NCBI GenBank assembly: GCA_016929135.1
Contig: JAFGJK010000011.1
Coordinates: 1 to 40,509 of the forward strand
From: Spirochaetota bacterium
Lineage (GTDB): Bacteria > Spirochaetota > UBA4802 > UBA5550
DNA length: 40,509 nucleotides
Direction: 5' to 3'
In this document: positions 34,906 to 40,509 of the stretch, piece after piece
Position numbering within the stretch: position 1 is the stretch's first letter
Layout of the letters: every line of letters starts with the position of its first letter
Notes under the pieces: model-generated
Database searches by the model: none
Seen by the model: the letters and a program-made list of their open reading frames with translations, nothing else
Told to the model about the DNA's origin: nothing
Made by a program: the position numbers and the translations under genes

Positions 34906-35389
34906 CTGTTTTTGATGTGCTCGATTTTGTATGCCGATCCGCTCTTGGTCGAATCAGGCGAGGCATTGAAAATATCTCGATGCATCAATCCGTACGCTTC
35001 GCTTCATTGTGTTCCATGTCCTCGTATCCGGATTTTGTCAATTCAATAAAACGGTTGCTGCCGCGGTTTTTACGATTAGTTATGCCTTTTTTTTAATACT
35101 TTCAATCGCCATCGTCGCCACCGTTGCGGTTTCATGCGTTGGGCCTTAACTATGCCGGCAGACAATACATGCATGAACACGCAAGTGATTGATGCGAAGG
35201 GTTTGAATTCCATCATACTCTGCATGAGGCGCAGCAGGGACAGCGCCGGGGATGAATGCGGCCCCGTCGGGACAGGGATTGGCGGCTCCGGTCTGCTTCG
35301 GGTCATTGCGCCGGTACGACGCGGCGGCGATCCCGCGGGTATTCCGTGATTGCCGTCGTTGCCGCCGGGGGCGAACGGCGACCTGGTGG
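34906..35389. other. Intergenic region between kinase and DUF89 remnant
   Basis: About 480 bases. AT-rich near the kinase start (likely promoter of the kinase operon, none pinned down), with a T-rich run near 35084-35096, then GC-rich sequence. Short ORFs here have no recognisable content; the GC-rich part may be degraded upstream sequence of the DUF89 remnant. Confidence 0.4.
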
Positions 35390-35754
35390 GGCAGGAGGCT
35401 GTCGATGCCGTGGGGCGCGCCTTCGTCGAGCCGATCGCCGGCGATAATGAGGCGCTGGCGTGCGCCGCCTCGTCCATTCATTACATCGCCGACAACGCCG
35501 GCGAGATGGTGATCGACAGGCCGCCCATCGCGGCATTGCCCGCCGGCTGCGTCACCGTGGCGGTGCGGGGGACACCGGCTATCATTGTCGCCACCATGGA
35601 GGACGACATCGCCGCGGTGATCGACAACGGCTCCGACACACCGGGCACGGAGATGGAGGATTTCGGCGGCGAATTCCTGAGGGCCGGTGAAAATGCCGGC
35701 CCTGTCATATCCAGGGGCCGTGGCAACTGCGATGCGCTGTGCGATGAAAAATGA
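35390..35754 (+). pseudogene. C-terminal remnant of a DUF89 (ARMT1-like) damage-control phosphatase gene
   Basis: The frame gives the conserved C-terminal features of DUF89 proteins in order: YIADNAGEMVIDR, VTVAVRGTPAI, ATMEDD, VIDNGSDTPG and VISRGRGNCDALCD (usually K/R-G-Q-G-N-xE/D-x-L). These belong to metal-dependent phosphatases that act on damaged phosphometabolites. The N-terminal ~150 residues, including the CxxC, are missing, and segments between the motifs look shortened (ATMEDD to VIDNG has lost about ten residues). No start signal is evident. I read it as a dead remnant. Confidence 0.75.
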
Positions 35755-35810
35755 ACTTTTTCTTTCTTAACAGAATCAGGTGCCCGGTGGTGGTGGGGCA
35801 CGGCGCAGGA

Positions 35811-36314
35811 TTATTTCACCAGTTCCGGATTGTGCCAGCAGAGCTTGATATCAAGCACGGGACTTCCGTCAATCGCGTCCAGCCCTTCCACGTACAGCGT
35901 CGTCCCCTCGATCTTAACAAGCCGTACGTCCTGAATGGCGAGACGCGATAACCGGTCGGGAGTCCGGGTGGCGAAAAGTCCGGTCTTCTTTCCGTCCAGC
36001 CCGCGCCTGAACACCGATCGGACCGCCCCCGATTTGTGGAGATAGTAGACGACAGTGAGATACGGCTCCTCCTCCAGACGGTACATGAAGGGCCTCTGTG
36101 ATTCCAGGAGTCGGATCGTGGAGACAGCGGCCTTCTTTGCAACACCGAATCCGCGGTTGGCGCGTTTCTGCGTATTGCAGACGATCCCTATGGGGTATAT
36201 CTGGACCGGGGCTGCGCCGCTATACATGCATTCGGTGCAGATTACCTTGCCGTCAACGGTGCGTGTGCTGTTCTCATCCACGGCCTTGCCGCATTGTGTA
36301 CATATTGTCTTCAT
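35811..36314 (-). CDS. TrmO-like (UPF0066/YaeB) protein with N-terminal zinc ribbon
   Basis: This 167-residue protein begins with a small zinc-binding module (CTQCGK at ~5 and CTECMY at ~29), followed by a TrmO/YaeB-like domain: PIGIVCNTQKRANRG, FATRTPDRLSRLAIQDVRL, TLYVEGLDAIDGSPVLDIKL. TrmO is the SAM-dependent enzyme that methylates N6-threonylcarbamoyl-adenosine in tRNA. Here the catalytic part is shorter than E. coli TrmO (about 235 residues), and a zinc ribbon is fused in front. GGAGAG precedes the ATG at 36314; the longer frame to 36383 is less likely. Whether it methylates tRNA is uncertain. Confidence 0.75.
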   Translation of the reverse strand: MKTICTQCGKAVDENSTRTVDGKVICTECMYSGAAPVQIYPIGIVCNTQKRANRGFGVAKKAAVSTIRLLESQRPFMYRLEEEPYLTVVYYLHKSGAVRSVFRRGLDGKKTGLFATRTPDRLSRLAIQDVRLVKIEGTTLYVEGLDAIDGSPVLDIKLCWHNPELVK

Positions 36315-36432
36315 GATTGTTCTCTCCGGAAATGCTTCGGGTCTTCTATTCGAGGGTGACTCTCCGGCGTCCATTCTCCTCAATGCCTATGGTGCCGCCG
36401 GCGATATCGTATCAGGGCTACACACCCGTCCT

Positions 36433-37197
36433 TCAAGTGCCGGTAATCTGAATGGATTGCAGGGGACACTGCGACATCGCCCGCGCCAGGAGATCGCACC
36501 GCCGGTGGAGGGGTTCACCGCCGGAGGAGGGGACCCATCGGAAATGCACTCCCCTACTTTTCGTGATTGCGGAAAGGGATTCCCAGAGGTCCCTGTTCTT
36601 GACCGGCCGGTTTTGCGCGGTGTAGAATCCGTTCCTCTCCCAGTTGGGGAGCCATACCTCGGCGCCCCGTATGACGTACCTGCTGTCGGTGTGGACGACC
36701 ACCGGCCCGTCACCCTCTATGGAATCGAGTGTTCGTGCCACGGCAAGGAGCTCAATCCTGTTGCTGGTGCTGAGGGGCTCGATCCCGGTTATTTCAACGA
36801 CCCTCCCGGGGGAATACCGGATGAGGCCCGCCCACCCGCCGGTTCCCGATTTCGAGAGGCTTCCATCGGTGAAGACCTCTATGGCATTTTCCGGCAGGGT
36901 CCGCGTCTCGCGCTTCCGGGGGAACACAAAGGGTATGTCTATTTCGCCGGGGCCCGCCGTTTTGACGCATATGGAGAGTATTTTTTTCAGCATGTCTTCA
37001 TTCTCTCTCAGGGCGGGCGTGAAGACTGCTTCCGGGATCTCATAGTGGATCATGGAATTGATGTCGTCATACACGATGCGCTGGCAACCGATGCCGCCGG
37101 GGGGCGGGTCGTTTATGGAGACGAGGCACGTGATGCTGCCGGGAGCCCGTAATACCCCCGCCAGGCGAAAGAGATGTGTCGTGTGCTCCTCTGTCAT
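36433..37197 (-). CDS. rnhA: Ribonuclease H type I with N-terminal extension
   Basis: This ~254-residue protein carries a type I RNase H domain from ~105 on with all four catalytic acids: Asp111 (VFTDGSLS), Glu149 (TSNRIELLAV), Asp171 (VVHTDSRYV) and Asp235 (HRRCDLLARA), numbered from the ATG at 37197. It cleaves RNA in RNA-DNA hybrids. The first ~100 residues are an extra domain (RLAGVLRAPGSITCLVSIN, YDDINSMIHYEIPEA) that I do not recognise and that does not resemble the caulimovirus-type RNase HI N-terminal motif. A GTG at 37272 would extend it by 25 residues; no clear ribosome-binding site decides. Confidence 0.88.
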   Translation of the reverse strand: MTEEHTTHLFRLAGVLRAPGSITCLVSINDPPPGGIGCQRIVYDDINSMIHYEIPEAVFTPALRENEDMLKKILSICVKTAGPGEIDIPFVFPRKRETRTLPENAIEVFTDGSLSKSGTGGWAGLIRYSPGRVVEITGIEPLSTSNRIELLAVARTLDSIEGDGPVVVHTDSRYVIRGAEVWLPNWERNGFYTAQNRPVKNRDLWESLSAITKSRGVHFRWVPSSGGEPLHRRCDLLARAMSQCPLQSIQITGT

Positions 37198-37527
37198 GTC
37201 GTTTCGCCGGCCTTCACCGTTACAGTCGAAAAGAGTCCGGTACCCTTTCTTTTGTCCAGTGGTTTTTGCCACCAGTGGATGCTCTATAATGTATGATCAG
37301 TGCCGGCTCTGTTCACATCGAGCCCGGTAATCATTTTCAAAAAAGGAAATTATCCTGTCCCCGACCCTGTGCCCGTTGGCGGGTCCTCATCGCTGCCATG
37401 ACCCTCCCGCTGACGCTGCAGGGGCCATGACCGGGGAGCGTGGCGTATTGACCGGTTGTGTGTTATCCCTCTGCCACGGCCGCTCGTTTCAATGCCGGCA
37501 GGGCACCGTCACCCGGCAGCGCGATGA
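37198..37527. other. Intergenic region upstream of the RNase H gene
   Basis: About 330 bases. I see no gene. A CTGTCCCC/GGCGGG-rich stretch near 37355-37385 and an A-rich AAAAAAGG run at about 37340 are the only features; no hairpin stands out. Confidence 0.4.
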
Positions 37528-38016
37528 TCAGTCGGTTTTCCCGCCGCGATGGTTCCGGAACTTCCCCCTCCCCTGGCCGGGGAATCCGGGTCCCCGGTCC
37601 CCCCTTTCCCCCCATGAGAATTTGATCATCTCATGGGCGTCATGGATCCATGAAACCGGCGGTACATGAAAGGCCGCCATGAGAAAGAGCGCCACCGCAG
37701 CGGCGATGGTGATCAGGAGAGGTCGCGACATGATCCCCGGTCCGGCGAACCTTTCCCGCAGGTGGCGGAGAAAGACGCTCCAGTTGTACCACAGGTGGAG
37801 CGAGGCCAGTATCAGGAATGACAGGGCGAAGGTGATATGTATCCCCTCCCAGTTCTCCTTGCTCAGGAACAGAAAGCGCCATCCGATCCTGTCGGCCACC
37901 GAGCAGGGGGGGGCCGTGTAGAGGGCCGTGCCGGATACAACCAGCACCAGGAACGCCAGGGCGGCCCCGATTGAAAGATAGGCCCTCGTTATGGGTTTTG
38001 TGTCCGTTGCCATCAT
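37528..38016 (-). CDS. DUF4405-type integral membrane protein (cytochrome b-like)
   Basis: This 162-residue membrane protein has about four hydrophobic helices: ~8-32 (ITRAYLSIGAALAFLVLVVSGT), ~55-80 (GIHITFALSFLILASLHLWYNW) and ~97-117, with a final shorter one. His in GIHITFA and in LHLWYNW, plus a His in AFHVPP, are where heme ligands lie in related cytochrome b-like DUF4405 proteins. The C-terminus is hydrophilic and Gly/Arg-rich. AGGAGG lies six bases before the ATG at 38016. A partner of a redox chain at the membrane is plausible; no c-type cytochrome is adjacent. Confidence 0.75.
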   Translation of the reverse strand: MMATDTKPITRAYLSIGAALAFLVLVVSGTALYTAPPCSVADRIGWRFLFLSKENWEGIHITFALSFLILASLHLWYNWSVFLRHLRERFAGPGIMSRPLLITIAAAVALFLMAAFHVPPVSWIHDAHEMIKFSWGERGDRGPGFPGQGRGKFRNHRGGKTD

Positions 38017-38119
38017 CGGTTCCTCCTTGCGGCAGCTGATTACTGTCCTTGCTCTCGCGCCCACGCCGGCCCCTCATCTCCGGGACGAGCCGGCGCATTC
38101 ACCGGTTCCACGGCGACGA

Positions 38120-39073
38120 TCAATCCCCCTGTCCCCGTCTCCTCCCGTCGCTCTGGCCCTGAGCGGGGCGGAAGAAGACCTTGCCCCCCGATACCTGCTC
38201 CTCGATGGCATTGCTCCCCAGGAGGGACTCCAGGTGCTTGAGCGCCTCGTTCCTGTGTATCCCCAGTCCCCGGGCGATGTCGTCCACCGTGCAGGGCCGC
38301 CGCCGCACGGTACGCAGGACCGAATCCCGCGTGGCGGTGAAATCCTCGTGGTGCACGTCGTGGGGAAAATCGGCGATCACCTCGGCGGGTGGGGGGAAGC
38401 ACCGGGCGATCTCATGGAGCCGCTCCTCCGGCGCCGCCATGGCGTAATCCTCCGCAGGCGGCCTTGTCACCGTGTTGAGCTGAACTCTCTCCGGTACGAT
38501 TGTTTTCACCAGCCCGGCGATCTTCGCAGACTCGGCGGCAACAGTGGTGTAGCCGCCGAGGATAAAGACCTCGAGCCATAGCCTGCCGGGAAATTCCCTG
38601 CTGAAATCAATGATCCCCTGTACCATGCGGTCGAAGGTTATGTCGGGGTGGGGCCTGTTGATCCTCCGGAACATCATCTCGTCACCGGCATCGATGGAGG
38701 GGATTGCCAGATGGGCCGCGGCAATCTGCCTTCGGACCTCCGGGTCCCACAGCAGGGAACCGTTCGTCAGCACCGCCACGGGTATGTCGGTCATGGTGCG
38801 GATCCGGTCGATGAGCTCCCCGGCCCTGGAGTAAAGGGTGGGCTCTCCGGAGCCGCTCAGGGTGATGTAGTCCGGTTTCGTCGAGAGTGCCTCGTGTACC
38901 TCCGCGACGATGTCATCCAGGGGGAACCACTCCCTCCGCGTCATGGTTTTATCCGTCGTCCTCCCCAGCTGGCAGTAGATGCAGTCATAGGTGCAGGTCT
39001 TGAAGGGGACCAGGTCGACTCCCAGGGAGCGGCCGAGCCGTCGTGAGGGGACCGGTCCGAAAACGTGTTTCAT
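38120..39073 (-). CDS. Radical SAM protein (COG0731-like) with C-terminal winged helix
   Basis: This 317-residue enzyme has the radical SAM motif CTYDCIYC near residue 27 (CX3CX2C, 4Fe-4S cluster), preceded by GPVPSRRLGRSLGVDLVPFKTC. The radical SAM domain ends at ~240; the last ~75 residues (TVDDIARGLGIHRNEALKHLESLL) look like a winged helix. GPVPSRRLGxSLG is a signature of this widespread uncharacterised subfamily. AGAT-containing GGGGAG precedes the ATG at 39073; the longer frame to 39187 lacks conservation. The reaction is unknown; the winged helix may mediate nucleic-acid or protein contact. Confidence 0.85.
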   Translation of the reverse strand: MKHVFGPVPSRRLGRSLGVDLVPFKTCTYDCIYCQLGRTTDKTMTRREWFPLDDIVAEVHEALSTKPDYITLSGSGEPTLYSRAGELIDRIRTMTDIPVAVLTNGSLLWDPEVRRQIAAAHLAIPSIDAGDEMMFRRINRPHPDITFDRMVQGIIDFSREFPGRLWLEVFILGGYTTVAAESAKIAGLVKTIVPERVQLNTVTRPPAEDYAMAAPEERLHEIARCFPPPAEVIADFPHDVHHEDFTATRDSVLRTVRRRPCTVDDIARGLGIHRNEALKHLESLLGSNAIEEQVSGGKVFFRPAQGQSDGRRRGQGD

Positions 39074-39137
39074 GCCGTGAAATCTCCCCGCGGGCGTACC
39101 GCCGCGGTGCTGCAGCGTGTCGTGCCGTCCATGATCG

Positions 39138-39572
39138 CTACCTCCCCCGTCGGTTGTATCCGGCCCAGAGGGGCGTGCCGTCATCATTCCTCAGCGTCAC
39201 CACGGTAGTCCCCTTGGTCACCGTCTTCGCGATGATGACTCGTTTCCCTCCCATGGAGACGCGGGAACCCACGATCGTGACCGTGTCACCTCTGGCGAAT
39301 GAAATCTTGCCGCCGAGAAAGCCGGCCGGGCCGAGATGCGCTTCCCATGCGCCGCTCGTTGACGTCAGCGCCAGATGGATTCCCCTGGCGCTTCGCCCTT
39401 TCGTCGCAGGGGTAGAGATGACGGTATCGATCCTCCCCGTCACGGTCTCCACCGTCGCGGGGTTGTAATTGCGCCGCGAGGCCCATCGGCGTCTCCCCTG
39501 CTGTGAGTATGAATCCGCGATGGCGGCGAAAATGCCCAGTGCGATCATCAGTGTGATAACGTTGCGTCTCAT
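39138..39572 (-). CDS. Small exported protein, OB-fold-like, under a Fur box
   Basis: This 144-residue protein has a signal peptide (MRRNVITLMIALGIFAAIADS) followed by an Arg-rich linker (RRRWASRRN) and a beta-rich domain (TVTGRIDTVISTP, IHLALTSTSGAWEAHLGPAGFL, FARGDTVTIVGSRV, VIIAKTVTKGTTVVTLRNDDG) with the look of an OB-fold or similar small barrel. The GDTVTIVGSRVSMGGKRVIIA pattern is seen in periplasmic proteins of magnetosome and metal-rich neighbourhoods, but I do not assign a function. AGGAGG is closest to the ATG at 39572. A Fur box lies 82 bases upstream, so iron may control it. Confidence 0.6.
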   Translation of the reverse strand: MRRNVITLMIALGIFAAIADSYSQQGRRRWASRRNYNPATVETVTGRIDTVISTPATKGRSARGIHLALTSTSGAWEAHLGPAGFLGGKISFARGDTVTIVGSRVSMGGKRVIIAKTVTKGTTVVTLRNDDGTPLWAGYNRRGR

Positions 39573-39653
39573 CATTCCTCCTCATTACCCGGGAGAGAAA
39601 TGCGATGCCCCGGTCCCGGGCCTGCGGCCGTTGCGGCATCCCATTATTGATAG

Positions 39654-39668
39654 TGAAAACTATTTTCA
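39654..39668. promoter_or_regulatory. Fur box 1 (upstream of exported-protein gene)
   Basis: TGAAAACTATTTTCA is a 7-1-7 dyad with one mismatch. It overlaps the expected -10 region of a minus-strand promoter whose TTGACA lies at 39688-39683. An adjacent perfect palindrome AGAAAATTTTCT (39688-39699) may be a second half-site. Confidence 0.6.
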
Positions 39669-39770
39669 TTAAGAAGGTATTCTGTCAAGAAAATTTTCTC
39701 ACGGCCCGTACCGGGCCGTCGCCGCGGCGGCGCATTTTTCGGAACAACCGCAATAAATTGGAAAAATGTA

Positions 39771-39799
39771 TTGACGCTCGGAGCGGGGGAACGTATATT
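39771..39799 (+). promoter_or_regulatory. fur promoter
   Basis: TTGACG (39771-39776), 17-base spacer, TATATT (39794-39799). The same hexamer pair is used by the methyltransferase-padR promoter, which supports both calls. The start point should lie at about 39806, inside Fur box 2. Confidence 0.7.
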
Positions 39800-39804
39800 A
39801 GTAA

Positions 39805-39819
39805 TGAAAATCATTTTCA
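39805..39819. promoter_or_regulatory. Fur box 2 (fur operator)
   Basis: TGAAAATCATTTTCA is a perfect 7-1-7 palindrome of the Fur type. It sits at the transcription start of the Fur-family gene, so the protein should repress its own synthesis when metal-bound. Confidence 0.75.
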
Positions 39820-39838
39820 ATAAGATCAGGAGGCGTGC

Positions 39839-40297
39839 GTGCGAGGCAGGGGCAGGGGAGCATGGTGGCAGGACCGGTTCGAGAACATGGGGGCGCGGAT
39901 CACCGCGCCGAGGGAACTCGTCATCGATATTCTGCACAATACCGATGATCACATGAGCGCCTCCGACGTGTACATACAGGCGCACCAGATCAATCCGTCG
40001 ATCGGGCTGACCACGGTGTATCGTACGCTGGAGATGCTGACGCAGCTGGGGATCGTGCAGAAGTTCGATTTCGGCGACGGCAAGGCCAGGTTTGAGCTGG
40101 TGAACAATCCCGGCGGGAAAAAGCATCATCACCACCTGATCTGCCTGCGCTGCAAGACCATTGTGGACTATTCTGAGTTTCTCGAGGAGGAACTGGAATT
40201 CGTCAGAAAGACGCAGAACAAGCTTTCAAAAAAACACAACTTCCAGATCACCGACCATGCGATCAGCTTTTACGGGTTTTGTGAACGGTGCAGGTGA
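39839..40297 (+). CDS. fur: Fur-family metal-responsive regulator
   Basis: This 152-residue regulator has a Fur DNA-binding domain (ITAPRELVIDILHNTDDHMSASDVY, PSIGLTTVYRTLEML) and a dimer/metal domain with GKKHHHHLICLRC and a second Cys pair FCERC, giving the structural zinc site (CLRC and CERC) and a His-rich metal sensor site. The GTG at 39839 is chosen because AGGAGG lies at 39828-39833. An operator perfectly matching Fur sites covers its start point. It could be Fur, Zur or PerR; the operator fits Fur best. The DUF5320 gene follows 49 bases later. Confidence 0.92.
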   Translation: MRGRGRGAWWQDRFENMGARITAPRELVIDILHNTDDHMSASDVYIQAHQINPSIGLTTVYRTLEMLTQLGIVQKFDFGDGKARFELVNNPGGKKHHHHLICLRCKTIVDYSEFLEEELEFVRKTQNKLSKKHNFQITDHAISFYGFCERCR

Positions 40298-40346
40298 AAT
40301 CGTGATGATGTGGTTGCAATATATTTTTTTTTAGAGGAGGTATGCA

Positions 40347-40509
40347 ATGCCAGGTGGAGACAGAACGGGACCTCTGGGGTACGGGCCCATGACGGGACGT
40401 GCCGCGGGATACTGCGCGGGATATGGCGCGCCGGGCTACGTGAACGCCGGGTTCGGCAGGGGTCGGGGATATGGCGGCAGAGGCTTCGGCGGCCGCGGAC
40501 GCGGATGGC
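40347..40509 (+). CDS. DUF5320 Gly/Arg-rich protein (3'-partial)
   Basis: The first 54 residues, MPGGDRTGPLGYGPMTGRAA and on, match DUF5320 proteins, which start with a PxGDxTGPxGxGPMTGR signature and continue with Gly/Arg/Tyr-rich sequence. AGAGGAGG lies six bases before the ATG. These small proteins commonly sit near Fur-like regulators, redox and NifB/NifX-type metal genes in anaerobes; the function is unknown. The gene runs off the window and is probably in one transcript with fur. Confidence 0.85.
   Translation, partial: MPGGDRTGPLGYGPMTGRAAGYCAGYGAPGYVNAGFGRGRGYGGRGFGGRGRGW

Noticed and set aside
35146..35349. Short frames upstream of the DUF89 remnant as its missing N-terminus
   Set aside because: No DUF89 N-terminal features (CxxC and helical start) are visible in any frame.

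Overview
The window is about 40.5 kb of a GC-rich bacterial chromosome. The genes suggest a Gram-negative anaerobe or microaerophile: a 2-oxoacid:ferredoxin oxidoreductase subunit, a short siroheme reductase, selenocysteine decoding genes, several lipoproteins with clear lipoboxes, a chemoreceptor and a Fur-type regulator. A spirochaete or a Desulfobacterota-like lineage would fit, but the sequence alone does not decide the phylum.

Layout. 1-1.6 kb: end of a 2-oxoacid oxidoreductase gene, an ACT-domain protein and a sirtuin. 1.6-3.1 kb: an AT-rich accessory island with a SatD-like gene and a small membrane protein. 3.4-7.4 kb: a sugar uptake and cleavage pair (GPH symporter, GH31 glycosidase). 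7.4-10.3 kb: an unstable zone with a family of short dispersed repeats, a truncated REP-associated (Y1) transposase, a small siroheme reductase and a decayed second copy of the sirtuin. 10.4-11.6 kb: a uroporphyrinogen-decarboxylase-like protein far downstream of a promoter with two palindromic operators. 11.6-12.8 kb: a gene graveyard (SRPBCC remnant, VOC tail remnant). 12.8-14.8 kb: a methyltransferase-PadR operon with a perfect 20-bp operator, then a VOC protein.

15.9-21.0 kb is a selenium locus: LysR regulator, class V aminotransferase (cysteine desulfurase-like), YedF (TusA-DsrE fusion), SelB and tRNA-Sec(UCA). It should support selenocysteine insertion; selA and selD are not in the window. 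21.2-26.6 kb: a probable transglutaminase-like lipoprotein, a six-helix chemoreceptor, and a tightly coupled pair made of a hydantoinase/oxoprolinase-type ATPase and a histone-deacetylase-fold amidohydrolase with a C-terminal zinc ribbon.

26.7-34.9 kb is a co-oriented minus-strand block: histidine kinase, NarL-type regulator, PKD-like lipoprotein, two paralogous clostripain-family lipoprotein proteases and a beta-propeller-like lipoprotein. It looks like a cell-surface protease system with its own two-component control. 35.3-39.6 kb: a DUF89 remnant, a zinc-ribbon TrmO-like protein, an RNase H with an N-terminal extension, a DUF4405 membrane protein, a radical SAM protein and a small exported protein. 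39.6-40.5 kb: an autoregulated Fur-family gene with two Fur boxes, followed by the start of a Gly/Arg-rich DUF5320 protein.

The items most worth a second look are the clostripain/two-component block, the deacetylase-hydantoinase pair, the transposase-linked repeat family, and the three clean operator palindromes.
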